In this document: positions 18,023 through 27,594 of the stretch, piece after piece
Layout: each line of letters begins with the position of its first letter
How positions within the stretch are numbered: position 1 is the stretch's first letter
Assembly: GCA_019359535.1 (NCBI GenBank)
Contig: JAHHHE010000040.1
Coordinates: 1-34,105 of the forward strand
From: Gloeocapsa sp. UFS-A4-WI-NPMV-4B04
GTDB lineage: Bacteria; Cyanobacteriota; Cyanobacteriia; Cyanobacteriales; Chroococcidiopsidaceae
Direction: 5' to 3'
Length of the DNA stretch: 34,105 nucleotides
Position numbers and translations under genes: made by a program
The notes under the pieces: generated by a model
What the model was told of the DNA's origin: nothing
The model's database searches: none
What the model saw: only the letters and a program-made list of their open reading frames with translations

Positions 18023-19177
18023 TTACTGCATGGGTGAACTCTGGGTTAAGTGCTGGCGTGCTACCTCCAGCACTGTCTCTGCATTGATCGGTTTGCTCAA
18101 GAAATCTGAAGCACCGACCATTTTGGCTCGGACTCGGTCAATGATGCCGTCATTTCCTGTCAAAATAATGATTGGGGTATTGCGAAAACTAGAGACTTTG
18201 CGTAATTGTCCACAAATTTCATATCCATTAGTATTCGGCATGACTAGATCGAGAAAGATCAAATCTGGCTTGCGGGTTAACAGAGTGGCGATCGCTCTTA
18301 GCGAGTCTTGTACTGCTAAAAACTGATAGCCTGCTGTCGTTAAAATCTTCTCCAAACTTTGACAAACCAGTGGACTGTCATCAACACAAGCAACGAGGGG
18401 TGCTTGTGCAGCAGATGGCGGCGGTGTGGCTGGTGATGCTGGTGATGCTGGTGCTGCTGGTGCTGCTAAATCAGCAATTTCAATCAACTCCACCAAGCCG
18501 CTTTGAATGTAGGGTAGGAGTGAAGAAATGACTTCGGGGGCATTTCGTTTCATCACTACAGCTAAATCACGTAGTGATCGCTGTCCATCTAGTAGCTTGG
18601 CTAGATTTTGGTAAACGGCAGGTGATACTTGCTGCTGGAGTTGTTCTGGCTGCTTAATAACAGGTGCGCGATTAGGAAACAGATGTATGATGTTAGCTTT
18701 TTGCCAATTTTGCCCAACCTGCTGCACTTCTGCTAGCACTTGTTCAGGATCAAGTAATACCAGTTGGGGAACTGATAAATTCTCTTGTTTAACATCAATT
18801 GTTACTTCTCCTGCTTGAATAACATCAAATAACACTTCAGCCGCGATCGCACCAATTATTTTTGCTACTTGCTCTCGGCTTATTTGTTGCTGTTCTACTC
18901 CTGAGTACAACAGTTGATATTCCCAAGAAATATTGGATGCAGATGACATTTTTAGCTGATTTAGCTCGATTTGAGGGCAAAAAAACGTCAAATTTCTTCG
19001 CCACCTTCTTACTGGCTGCATACCTCCAGTAGCATACAATATCCGACCTAGAAATAGGTAGAAAACCCATTCATGTCCCAGTGAATCTTTAATTAAAAGT
19101 TTTCCACTAAATCGCTCTTGCTTTAAAGCACTAAACTTATGGTAGACATTAGTATTGGCGACAGATTCAGCAATCAT
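18023..19177 (-). CDS. PatA-like response regulator (PixG/PilG type), first gene of the operon
   Basis: This 384-residue protein has an N-terminal DUF4388/PatA-type domain (FSALKQERFSGKLLIKD, GRILYATGG), a helical middle, a short Ala/Ser/Pro linker (AAPAAPASPASPATPP, encoded by GGTGATGCT-type repeats at about 18430-18466) and a C-terminal receiver with CVDDSP, Asp in LIFLDLVMP and Lys in SKPI. PatA-family regulators head the pix, pil and hmp clusters and steer motor or pilus polarity in cyanobacteria. ATG at 19177 with AAGGAG 13-18 bases upstream. It precedes the CheY gene by 164 bp, a gap that could hold a second promoter. No lesions are seen. Confidence 0.92.
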   Translation of the reverse strand: MIAESVANTNVYHKFSALKQERFSGKLLIKDSLGHEWVFYLFLGRILYATGGMQPVRRWRRNLTFFCPQIELNQLKMSSASNISWEYQLLYSGVEQQQISREQVAKIIGAIAAEVLFDVIQAGEVTIDVKQENLSVPQLVLLDPEQVLAEVQQVGQNWQKANIIHLFPNRAPVIKQPEQLQQQVSPAVYQNLAKLLDGQRSLRDLAVVMKRNAPEVISSLLPYIQSGLVELIEIADLAAPAAPASPASPATPPPSAAQAPLVACVDDSPLVCQSLEKILTTAGYQFLAVQDSLRAIATLLTRKPDLIFLDLVMPNTNGYEICGQLRKVSSFRNTPIIILTGNDGIIDRVRAKMVGASDFLSKPINAETVLEVARQHLTQSSPMQ

Positions 19178-20091
19178 GAGCCCAATTTTTTCTCCTTAAA
19201 TATTTTGTATAAATCACCACTTTAAAATTCATTAATTATTTTTCAATTACAGATTTCCTACTTAAGTGTGTTCTAGAGTTAGTTTGCAATAACTTCATAA
19301 AATGAATTGAGTAGAATTAACATTTCAGTCTTATGAAGTAATCCTAATTAAGCTTAGGGAATCTAAGTATAAATTGAACAGATAGCATTGATTCCTAAGC
19401 CCATAAAAGTTACAACTGAATGTTGCATTTATAATGACATCAACTTAATTAACAAAGTATCCGTGTCAATACTGAACTTGTAAGACCAGGATAGGACTTA
19501 CGTAAGTGTGATTTCGGTTTCTTGTTTAGTAAAAAAAGTGCTTGTAAACAATTTTTGGTTCAAAGTATTCAGAACTAGCTGTTTTTCAAAACTAGAGGCT
19601 AGTTTCAACCTTGATACAGAAAGCTCATGGTGGACAATATTTTTTAATTCTTGGCGAGGCTAAACCTTGAGGAATAGTAAGTGACCTTATTTCCGTAGCT
19701 TTTTCATCTAACAAGGTACGCTGCTACTCATTCCCTAAATTGATGTCAAGAGAGAAATTGCTTTTATATTAGTCCTAAATGAGGAAAGAAGCATTGTCGT
19801 AATGTCTTAAATACTAATAATAGGCAATATAGTTATCTAGCATTTAGCAAAAGACTGTGTTTTGCTGACTAAGCGGAATATTAATCAATTAGCTGCTTAG
19901 TTAATTGTTAAATTACTTAAGTTGCAGAATGTCTCACAATCTGAAGTGTTCAGCACTATGCAGCAGGCGGTTCTGAGAGGATATTGAAAACCACTCTGGA
20001 GACAAGTTACCTGCTGAAATCGCAGGGTAAGGAAAAGTTTAGATTGAGTTTACCCTGATTACATTTTTGGAGCTACTCTAATAATTTATAA
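19178..20091. other. AT-rich spacer between lipA and the taxis operon
   Basis: There is no convincing gene here. It must hold the operon promoter and leader (minus strand) and the lipA 3' end. Visible items are a perfect 12-bp palindrome ACTTACGTAAGT at 19496-19507, within a TAGGACTTACG context reminiscent of IS ends in cyanobacteria, and an 8-bp inverted repeat with one bulge (TTACCTGC/GCAGGGTAA, 20007-20030) 60 bp past the lipA stop. Multiple AT-rich hexamers make the promoter position ambiguous. Confidence 0.6.
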
Positions 20092-20973
20092 TTAATAACT
20101 CTTTGAGCGGGGATGAAGTTGGATTAATTTCCTCACTTGCTCGGCATGATAAGAGCTACGAGTCAGGGGTGAGGATACTACCTGAAGGAATCCCAAGGAC
20201 TCGCCAAACTGCTTCCAAGCATCAAATTGTTCTGGAGGGACAAATGTGCTGACTTTCAAATGTTTTTGACTAGGTTGAAGGTATTGCCCAAGCGTGAGAA
20301 TATCGCAATCTACAGAGCGTAAATCTTCCATCGCGGTGCGGATTTCAGCATCTGTTTCTCCAAGTCCTACCATTAACCCAGATTTAGTATAAACCCAAGG
20401 AGCAGAAGCACGCGATCGCCGCAGCAGTTCCATTGTTCGCTGATAGTCGCCTTGGGGACGCACCCGCCGATAAAGACGGGCTACTGTCTCTGTATTATGG
20501 TTTAGTACGTCTGGTTGAGCTTGTAAAATTATCTCTAAGGCATTCCAGTTACCGCATAAATCTGGAATCAGCACTTCAATCGTTGTCTGAGGCGAAATAG
20601 AACGAATTGCTTGTATACATCGCTCAAACTGAATTGCACCGCCATCTGGCAAGTCATCCCGATTTACAGATGTAATTACTACATGATTTAATCTTAAACG
20701 TCGTACCGCCTCTGCAAGTCTTTGTGGCTCTGTAATATCTAGTGGTTGTGGTTTTTTTTCAAAGTCAATATCACAGTAAGGACAAGCTCGTGTACAAGCT
20801 GGCCCCATAATTAAAAATGTTGCTGTACCAACGTTAAAGCACTCGCCAATGTTAGGGCAAGAGGCTTCTTCACAAACAGTATTTAGGGCTAAATCCCGGA
20901 GAACTTCTTTAACGTTGCCGACGCGCTCCCATTGAGGCGCTTTGACCCGTAACCACTCTGGCTTGACAGTCAC
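20092..20973 (-). CDS. lipA: Lipoyl synthase (radical SAM)
   Basis: LipA inserts two sulfur atoms into protein-bound octanoyl groups to make the lipoyl cofactor of 2-oxoacid dehydrogenases and glycine cleavage H protein. The auxiliary cluster motif is seen in [12 protein letters not shown] and the radical-SAM motif in [10 protein letters not shown] (CxxxCxxC). Later segments include [11 protein letters not shown] and the [10 protein letters not shown] glycine-rich strand, and the C-terminus has the [11 protein letters not shown] signature with the Ser that contacts the auxiliary cluster. Length 293 is normal. The start is GTG at 20973, fitting the usual N-terminus ([10 protein letters not shown]). 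It stands alone, divergent from tRNA-Pro. Confidence 0.96.
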   Translation of the reverse strand: MTVKPEWLRVKAPQWERVGNVKEVLRDLALNTVCEEASCPNIGECFNVGTATFLIMGPACTRACPYCDIDFEKKPQPLDITEPQRLAEAVRRLRLNHVVITSVNRDDLPDGGAIQFERCIQAIRSISPQTTIEVLIPDLCGNWNALEIILQAQPDVLNHNTETVARLYRRVRPQGDYQRTMELLRRSRASAPWVYTKSGLMVGLGETDAEIRTAMEDLRSVDCDILTLGQYLQPSQKHLKVSTFVPPEQFDAWKQFGESLGFLQVVSSPLTRSSYHAEQVRKLIQLHPRSKSY

Positions 20974-21075
20974 GATTGGCTTTAACCATTGATATTACTC
21001 AATGTTGATCTTATCAGGGAACTTGGTAATTAGTGATTCTGCATGATATGTTTGATATGAGTGGTTAATATGCAA

Positions 21076-21149
21076 CGGGATGTGGCGCAGCTTGGTAGCG
21101 CACTTCGTTCGGGACGAAGGGGCCGCAGGTTCAAATCCTGTCATCCCGA
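21076..21149 (+). tRNA. tRNA-Pro (CGG)
   Basis: A full cloverleaf is visible: acceptor stem CGGGATG/CATCCCG, D arm GCGC-AGCTTGGTA-GCGC, anticodon stem CTTCG/CGAAG with loop TTCGGGA (anticodon CGG) and T arm GCAGG-TTCAAAT-CCTGT with discriminator A. CCA is not encoded. Its 3' half is the left attachment site of the integrative element. A second copy of that half lies at 29405-29450. Confidence 0.96.
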
Positions 21150-21161
21150 TTTATCTAAAAC
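21107..21161 (+). repeat. Left attachment repeat (attL) in tRNA-Pro
   Basis: The 55 bases match 29405-29459 at 53 positions. The last 35 (21127-21161) are identical. Weaker homology, roughly three quarters by eye, continues for about 80 bp (to about 21240), beyond the tRNA. Confidence 0.88.
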
Positions 21162-21258
21162 GTTTACCACAAGGCTGTCAGAGATTTTAGCCTCTGCTCT
21201 GCTATTCTCAACAAAACTCCTAACTTGGGTATTTTTAGATACCCAAAGGTATCTAAAT

Positions 21259-21355
21259 GGTAGGATTGTGGTAGGAAGTTAGTTAGGAAATGCACTTGTG
21301 GTAAGGGCTTTAACTGATAAAGAAAAAATTGGTAGGAATGGTAGGAACTTAGTTA
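21259..21355 (+). repeat. GGTAGGA paired repeats, candidate integrase arm sites
   Basis: Two composite copies are seen: GGTAGGA at 21259 and 21270 followed by AGTTAGTTA, and GGTAGGA at 21331 and 21340 followed by ACTTAGTTA. The second copy overlaps the 5' coding part of the integrase gene. A related copy lies at the opposite end of the element (29327-29354). Confidence 0.6.
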
Positions 21356-22381
21356 AAGTTGAAAGTGATGATGGCTGATTTTGGCTAAGATTTACTTACG
21401 GGGGCAAGCGATATGCGATCGCACTGGGGTTGCCAGATTCACAAATAAATTGCACAGTCGCTCACCATAAAGCAACACAGATAGAGTTAGATATAGTTTC
21501 TGGTAATTTTGACCCAACACTGAAAAAGTACAAGCCTCAAAGAACATCTCAAAAGTCTACTTCTGGTAACGTTGCTGGATTGTTTGAGAAGTTCATCAAA
21601 GAAGAACAAAATACTAAACGTCTTTACAAAGGTACTTTGTGTCGGTACGAAGCAACATTACGACATCTAGAGAGATATTTTCAATACCAGCTAGTAGAGT
21701 CTGTCAGTGATATCCAAGCTGAAGAGTTTAGAGATTATCTCCGCAAGCAAGTTGCTGAAAGGACAGTCAAAGATTACCTAACGCTAGTTAAAGCATTTTG
21801 GAAGTGGACAGAAGCAAAGTATGAAATAAAACATAATCCTTGGGGTGAAGTTCTAAAAACAGTTAAACCTGAGCCTAAACAAAAGGTCAAGCCCTTTACA
21901 GCTACAGAAGTTCAAGCAATCCTGACGGCTTTCAGCACAGATCGTTACTATCAGTGGTATGCCGACTTTGTTGCGTTTCTAATTAATACAGGCTGTCGAT
22001 TTGGAGAATCTGCTGCTCTGAAATGGAAGCATATTGCAGATGACTTCTCGATTTGGATTGGAGAATCTGTATCTAGGGGAGTTCAAAAGAGAACTAAAAC
22101 GGGGAAAGCTAGAACTGTAATTCTGACTCCGACAGTTGTCAATATGCTAAGAAAGCGAAAACATAGCGACTGCAATCCTGAAGACTTAGTATTTCCTGCT
22201 CCTGAAGGTAAGCATATTAATGACCGCGATTTTCTTCTACAAGGTATACTGCTATAAGTCATGCACTAGCTAAGGGATCTAATCCACTGGCTGTTGCTGA
22301 GTCAACAGGACATGATCCCGAAACTTTATTTGAGTATTATGCTTCTGTTATTCAACCGACTGCTGTAATGGCAGAATTTTA
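21298..22381 (+). pseudogene. Tyrosine recombinase/integrase, inactivated
   Basis: The gene begins at or near GTG 21298 (VVRALTDKEKIGRNGRN...). It meets an in-frame TGA at 21376 where the family would have a Trp (DG-stop-FWLRFTYGGKRY), and continues in another frame register from 21382 with the SAM-like core-binding domain (TLCRYEATLRHLERYF) and catalytic segment (LINTGCRFGESAALKW, the first Arg box). At about 22235-22245 roughly twenty codons including the usual region before box II are missing and the frame shifts. The tail STRYTAISHALAKG...STGHDPETLFEYYASV then carries the remaining catalytic residues in the new frame, with the likely nucleophile Tyr in EYY. There are at least two lesions, so it cannot make a full enzyme. 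Its place next to the tRNA identifies it as the element's own integrase. Confidence 0.88.
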
Positions 22382-22643
22382 ACCTAGTTTTTAATCTGTC
22401 TCACTCTGGTGATTTTCGCCTAGTTAATCAAGGCATGATGTAGAGGCACTTTTGTCAAAGACCAAAGTTGTCATCTAAGTATCTTAAAAAAATGGCTAGA
22501 CAGCTGCATGGTTAATAATCCTTTCTCTTTTATTGCTTTTTAATATAGAAACCACTAGCAATCACTGGATATTATATAGATACATATGGCGAAATTTTCC
22601 CTGAAATACGGGGGCTAACGTCAGCAAAATAATTAAAGGCTAA
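22382..22643. other. Spacer after the integrase pseudogene
   Basis: AT-rich, no gene seen. It probably contains the promoter of the two small downstream genes (several TATAAT-like hexamers around 22535-22580), but no single promoter can be chosen. Confidence 0.4.
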
Positions 22644-22681
22644 ACGCCCGTTAACTCTAATTGAGTCAACGGGCGTTTTTT
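22644..22681 (+). terminator. Strong intrinsic terminator or leader attenuator
   Basis: ACGCCCGTT-A-ACTC (22644-22657) pairs with GAGT-C-AACGGGCGT (22663-22676) around a 5-base loop with a single mismatch. TTTTTT follows. It ends only 21 bases before the GTG of the excisionase-like gene, so it could end integrase transcripts or act as an attenuator in that gene's leader. Confidence 0.88.
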
Positions 22682-22701
22682 ATTTAGGGAGTCAATTATC
22701 T

Positions 22702-23007
22702 GTGAAAGCCAATTTTTCAAGACCACTGGAAAATGCTCACTACGTTGGCAAGCATAGGCTTGCGGAAATCACAGGTATATCTATACATACTTGGAAAGAA
22801 TGGCGTAGAAAGGGTTTACTGCTCCAAGACATCCATTGGCTCCGTTTGGGAAGAACCCATGTTCTTTATTGCCTACCCCTAATTTTAGATTTTTTAAGTA
22901 ATCGACACGATCCAGTAGCGCATCAGAGAGCTATCGAGAATTACCAAGCGACGTTGCTCTCAAATCAACCCAAAGCACGACGTAGTTCTTCTAAAAAAGT
23001 GAATTAG
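22702..23007 (+). CDS. Excisionase-like small DNA-binding protein
   Basis: This 101-residue basic protein has a MerR/AlpA-like helix-turn-helix: VGKHRLAEITGISIHTWKEW, then WLRLGRTHVLYCLPLILDFL (wing and hydrophobic helix), ending in a Lys/Arg/Ser tail. Such proteins follow the integrase in many cyanobacterial tRNA-integrated elements and are likely recombination directionality factors or regulators. The start is GTG at 22702 with GGGAG about 11 bases upstream; the terminator hairpin lies immediately before. It is followed 12 bp later by the winged-helix gene. Family function is inferred from fold and position; no close named relative is recognised. Confidence 0.75.
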   Translation: MKANFSRPLENAHYVGKHRLAEITGISIHTWKEWRRKGLLLQDIHWLRLGRTHVLYCLPLILDFLSNRHDPVAHQRAIENYQATLLSNQPKARRSSSKKVN

Positions 23008-23019
23008 AGGGGGTAAGTA

Positions 23020-23391
23020 ATGACTAAAATATTCGTCCCTAGTGATCTCGACGATTATGGGCTTAATCCTTACGAATTTCGTATTTATGGCAGAATCGCT
23101 CGTCGTATTGGACATGACAATGAAGCTTGGGAAAGCATTCCTAAAATGGCTCGTGGTTGCAAAATGTCGGAAAGTCGAGCGCGAAGAGCTTTGCAATTAT
23201 TAGAAGCGGTCGGATTAATAGAAAGTATTGAACGTCCAGGTTACGCTACAATTCGCCGCTTGACACCAAAGCAAAACTGGGTTACTCCTGAAAAGTTAGA
23301 AACAATTCGCGCCTCTGTGATACATACCAAATCTAAAACCCCTAGCAAAAGTGATCGTGGTAGTAAATTGGTGGAAGCATTGATGCTTTAG
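23020..23391 (+). CDS. Winged-helix DNA-binding protein, probable replication or regulatory protein of the element
   Basis: This 123-residue protein has an N-terminal winged helix: DDYGLNPYEFRIYGRIARRIG, the recognition segment KMSESRARRALQLLEAVGLI and a wing RPGYATIRRLTP. It ends in a basic tail. The helix-turn-helix plan resembles the N-terminal domain of phage and plasmid replication initiators and primosomal helper proteins, but the catalytic or ATPase part is absent. AGAGGGGG lies just upstream of ATG 23020. It is 12 bp downstream of the excisionase-like gene and in one operon with it. The exact role is not known. Confidence 0.72.
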   Translation: MTKIFVPSDLDDYGLNPYEFRIYGRIARRIGHDNEAWESIPKMARGCKMSESRARRALQLLEAVGLIESIERPGYATIRRLTPKQNWVTPEKLETIRASVIHTKSKTPSKSDRGSKLVEALML

Positions 23392-23619
23392 AGAGGTTGC
23401 TTTAACCTGTTCAACGTTGAGAAAGTATTGGCTGACCTTTACGCCAATCGAGACTTATAGCTCTCTTTTTTCATGGAGCCACAGATCGTTGAACATGGGA
23501 AGTATTGCCTTAATAGTTTATTTCTTATCCTCCGAGATATTGAATATCAATGGCACATTGATACCCTCTATGTTTATACGTCAGGATGATGAGTGTGTTT
23601 CTCGGTTAATTGATCTGGG
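23392..23619 (+). other. Gene remnant between the winged-helix gene and the IS
   Basis: One + strand frame looks like coding sequence with stops: FNVEKVLADLYANRDL-stop, then from 23473 MEPQIVEHGKYCLNSLFLIL and on to stop at 23589. It may be the debris of a further element gene, cut by the IS. I do not recognise it. Confidence 0.3.
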
Positions 23620-24810
23620 CTGATGGGGTGACAAAAAGGTTAGGAAGGACGCTGAATCAAGTCTATGGCTCGTAATCCCCGTTGATAATAGAGCCGATGA
23701 AAGGCGATTACTCCGCATCCACTGACCTACCCAATCAATAGATAATAGGAGATTATTTAGCCAAGATTGACCGTATAAACCTAGCCAGAAATTGCTATGA
23801 CGGCGTTGAATTCGCGCTTGCTCTTTGGGACGACAAATGTAACGCTCGCTCTTTGACATTTTAATATCTATGCCTTGAATAATTGCACAGGTATAAGCGA
23901 GAGCGATGAGTAAAACGAGCGTAGATAAACGAAGTTCGCAAGCATGGCATCCTTCAAGATTATAGCCTCCAGTTTTACAGTCTTTAAACATACATTCAAT
24001 CCCAGTACGTTGTTGATAGGCATTTAGAGCAGATGAAAGGTTTAGCAAATTAGTTAATAGAAACCATCCTGCTTTTGTCTGCTTTTTGCGGTAGTTCCGT
24101 TTCCATTTACACGCTACATTAAACTACTTAAAACCAACTTGCTGTGTAACGTTAACTCCAGCAAAGAAATCGACATACCAGGTTTTAATCCTAGTTGGTT
24201 TAACTGTTGTGTAAACTCGGTTTGGCGACGAATGTACTGATTGCACCTTAAACGCAGACATATTGATAATCCTTGGTTGTCTAACCATTCTCCTAGTTCA
24301 ACTGAAACTTTATTCTCGATCTCCTAAAACCGTAACTTGGTAGTCCAAAAGTTGTGGTAACACAGTGGTAAATAAAGCTTGTTGCTGATTAAAGTTACTA
24401 TTTCCCTTATTTGATAAAATTTGCCAATTTAAGGGAATAGCTCGCTGATTCCAAACTAGGCTCACCATTAATAAATTTACTGACCGCCACTGCGTTCGGT
24501 CAACTACAATAATTAACTCTTTGTTATTGAAAAAACAACTATTTAATTATTGTTTGATAATCGCAAACCAAATTATAGGAATTGTCAACTTTGGACAAAT
24601 TAGAAACCTTTGCAACTGGCGACGACGGCTCTCAAATTGAATTGGTATCGGTAAATTAGCAGCAAGTCTTTCTAAGCGTACTTGTTTTTGAGATTGTAGC
24701 AGTTCAATTAGGAGGTTTAAAAAAATGTATTGATTTTTGCTTAGTTGCGATTTTAGATGAGCTTGGTAGAATTGTGGCAGCATTTTTATTCGATAGGCAG
24801 ACATTCTCAA
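23620..24810 (-). pseudogene. IS4-family DDE transposase, broken
   Basis: The N-terminal part is at 24547-24810 (MLPQFYQAHLKSQLSKNQYIFL...). The middle part in other frames has VVDRTQWRSVN (first catalytic Asp) and VTVLGDRE (second Asp), followed at once by a stop. The C-terminal part at 23581-24048 has the Y-x-x-R-x-x-x-E-x-x-x-K signature (YQQRTGIECMFKDCK, catalytic Glu). At least three frame changes or stops separate these parts. The last open frame runs through the left inverted repeat and stops at 23581, outside the IS. Confidence 0.85.
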
Positions 24811-24889
24811 TAGTCAGCCTATCTTTTTTTGCTCCAATGCTTGAAATCATTATCCAGCTTTTCTTTTAGCCCTCCTGTCACCCCATCAG
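23620..24889 (-). mobile_element. IS4-family insertion sequence, degenerate
   Basis: The element is bounded by a perfect 14-bp inverted repeat: CTGATGGGGTGACA at 23620-23633 and TGTCACCCCATCAG at 24876-24889. The length of 1270 bp suits a single-transposase IS4-type element. The flanks share no target duplication, suggesting that a deletion or recombination followed insertion. On the right the IS ends exactly where the open hsdR frame becomes recognisable. Confidence 0.85.
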
Positions 24890-26686
24890 ATCGTAGCCAA
24901 AAATCACCAATATCTCGGTGTCAATAATGCGATCACTGCTGCCTCAAAAATCCGCGATAATCAAGGGCGATTAGGGGTATTTTGGCATACACAAGGTAGC
25001 GGAAAAAGCTACTCGATGCAGTTCTTCTCTCAGAAGAGCCTCCGTAAATTACAAGGTAACTGGACATTTGTAATTGTTAGCGATCGCGACGATTTGGATA
25101 ACCAAATTTACAAAAACTTCGCTAATACTGGCGCAGTCATTGAACCAGAACAAAGAGTGAGAGCAAATAGCAGCGAACATTTGAAACAACTATTGCAGTC
25201 AGATCACCGTTATGTCTTCACGCTGATTCAAAAATTCCGGATCGAGAAAGGCAAGAAATATCCCAAACTAAGCGCTCGCTCCAACATTATCGTAATTGCC
25301 GACGAAGCCCACCGCAGCCAATACGACACTTTCGCCCTAAATATGAGAAATGCCCTACCCAATGCCGCTTTTATTGGGTTTACGGGTACGCCATTAATGG
25401 GAGAAGAGGAGGAAAAAACGCGCGAAGTATTTGGCGATTACGTCAGCATCTACAACTTCAAGCAGTCGATTGATGATGGTGCGACTGTACCACTGTTTTA
25501 CGAAAACCGTATTCCCGAAGTCCAGTTATCTAATGACGCTCTCAATCAAGACATGGAGGAGTTAATCGAATCAGCCGCCTTGGATGAAGAACAAGAATTA
25601 AGGCTAGAACGGCAGTTTACGCGAGAATACACAATTATTACTGACGGCGATCGCTTAGAGAAGGTAGCCGCAGACATTGTGGCTCACTTCTTGGGGCGGG
25701 GACACCAGGGCAAAGCAATAATAGTGTCTATTGACCGCTACACTGCCGTTAAGATGTACGACAAGGTACAGCAACATTGGCAACAGCATCTGGAAAATTT
25801 GCAAACTAAACTAAATACCTGCGAATTTTCTGAACGCGAACAGCTGGCGGCGAAGATTCAGTATATGCAAGAAACGGACATGGCAGTTGTCATGTCCCAA
25901 TCACAAAATGAAATTGAAGCTTTTCAGAAAAAGAAACTGGATATCGCGCCTCACCGCAAACGCATTGTTAATGAAGACTTGGACGAAAAATTCAAAGACG
26001 AAAATAACCCCTTGCGGATTGTGTTTGTCTGCGCGATGTGGCTCACGGGCTTTGATGTACCGAGTTGTTCCACTATCTACCTCGATAAGCCAATGCGGAA
26101 TCATACTTTAATGCAGACGATCGCACGCGCAAATCGCGTATTCCCAGATAAGGTAAACGGGTTGATTGTAGATTACATCGGCGTGTTCCGCGATCTCCAA
26201 AAAGCGTTGGCAATTTATGGCGCTGCTTCCGGCGGTGGAGTTGAAGCAGGCGAAACTCCGGTGCAACCTAAAGCAACACTCGTAGAAGAGTTAAGGAACG
26301 CGAGCGCAGAAACTAAAACATTTTGTACAGAACGCGGCATCAATTTATCCCAGATCGGATCTGCACAAGGTTTCGAGCGAATCAGGTATATGTCTGATGC
26401 AGTTGAAGCTATTTTAGTTAATGACGAATCGAAGCAGCGATATCTAGCACTAACGCGGAACGTATCTAAACTCTACAAAGCCATCCTGCCTGATCCGGCT
26501 GCCAGTGAATTTAGCGCGATGCAGAATCTCTTTAATGCGATCGCCGAACGGATTTACTCGCTAAATCCAGAAGTGGACATCTCGGAAGTCACAGAAGCAG
26601 TGTCAGAATTAATGGATGATTCGATTACGGCAGTAGAGTATGTTATCCGCGAACCGAATCAAAGTATTTATGCACGAGCGAGTTGA
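24890..26686 (+). pseudogene. hsdR: Type I restriction enzyme HsdR, truncated at both ends
   Basis: An open frame of 598 codons begins at the IS boundary (IVAKNHQYLGVNNAI) and holds the SF2 translocase motor: Walker A TQGSGKSYSM, DEAH in IVIADEAHRSQYD, motif III FIGFTGTPLMGEE, and motif VI QTIARANRVFP. Family proteins run to about 1000 residues. The N-terminal PD-(D/E)xK nuclease domain is missing, replaced by the IS, and the C-terminal helical subunit-contact region (about 200-250 residues) is gone after AVEYVIREP. The first in-frame ATG is 25016, which would start just after Walker A. No hsdM or hsdS lies in the window. It is a remnant that cannot restrict. Confidence 0.88.
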
Positions 26687-27420
26687 AAGCAAAGACTATA
26701 AATATCTACTTATATGTTGATAGTCCGAAAATCCAATTTTTTTACTTACAAATGAACCTAAAATTAGTTGCAGTTTTATAGGAATAATTGCTTATCCTTC
26801 TACTTCAAAATAGAAAAAAGATAGATGTTCACGATATACGAAGTACAATTCAGCTTTAGCAATCAAAAATCGATGAAGCTGGTAACATTTGATATAAAGA
26901 TAAATAACACAACTTCTCTTTTTTACATTTAGGAAAGAAGGTAATTCATAGCTTATTTATCGTTTAACATATTGCATAATAAAATTTATTTTTGGAGTTC
27001 AGAGCCGTTAATGGCTTCAACATCTTTTGTTGGTGGTTTAGAACGCTCAAGGTATGTTGAGGTCGAGGTCGTTCGGCTTCTGCTAATTCTTAATCGATTT
27101 GCACTACCTATAGATAACACAGCTCGTCAACCTCAGTGCTGACCAGAGCAACCTGTTGTTGGCTACTTTACGCCATAATATTAATAGTTTTTTATGGTAT
27201 AATATTATATAGTTAGGATATATAATTTACCACCATATCAACGCCTTTCAGCCACATCAAGGTTGCCCATGACTTTCAATAACGGGTAGATGGTGGAAAG
27301 AGAATATTAGTAGCTAGAAACGAATATAGTCATCATCCGTTGGATACCGCGAGGTGCTAGCCTATGCTGCCACATACAGATAGAGCATCTAAGTGTTAAG
27401 TCTCTTGGTTTTGTTGCACG
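26687..27420. other. AT-rich gene-free stretch upstream of the structured RNA
   Basis: No gene is supportable. A TATAAT hexamer is at 27198-27203 on the + strand, without a good -35 box. The stretch 27060-27120 is less AT-rich and may be old coding debris. Transcription of the downstream RNA could start here. Confidence 0.5.
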
Positions 27421-27421
27421 C

Positions 27422-27594
27422 CTTTCCGGCTAAGGAAAGACTGGTACAAAGCTGTAATTAACATCCAGGAGGGGCAGGCTGGTCAACCTCTTTTGAATGC
27501 ATAAAGAAAATATTTTGCTATATAGTGGCGGCAAGTTGATTCATAGTCAACTTGTCAGCAGCAATCATGACTACAGATAGTTAATCGCTATCTG
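27422..27594 (+). other. Series of hairpins just upstream of the ribozyme
   Basis: There are three perfect inverted repeats in a row: CTTTCC/GGAAAG (27422-27439, 6-base loop), CAAGTTGA/TCAACTTG (27532-27554, loop TTCATAG) and CAGATAG/CTATCTG (27574-27594, loop TTAATCG). The last two have 7-base loops, like both closed stems of the hammerhead that follows. The array is best read as the 5' part of one structured RNA. Confidence 0.65.
27516..27526 (+). promoter_or_regulatory. Possible extended -10 element
   Basis: TTGCTATATAG at 27515-27525 fits an extended -10 (TG-N-TATATA). Transcription would start close to 27531, exactly at the first strong hairpin of the array before the hammerhead. No good -35 box is seen at standard spacing (TTGAAT at 27493 is too far). 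Confidence 0.25.

Noticed and set aside
23417..23623. 68-codon + strand open frame running into the IS end
   Set aside because: It starts without a ribosome site and crosses the IS boundary; another frame in the same DNA looks more like old coding sequence.
27340..27420. tRNA-like stretch (ATAGAGCATCTAAGTGTTAAG)
   Set aside because: It resembles a D arm followed by an Asn-type anticodon loop, but no acceptor, anticodon or T stems can be formed.
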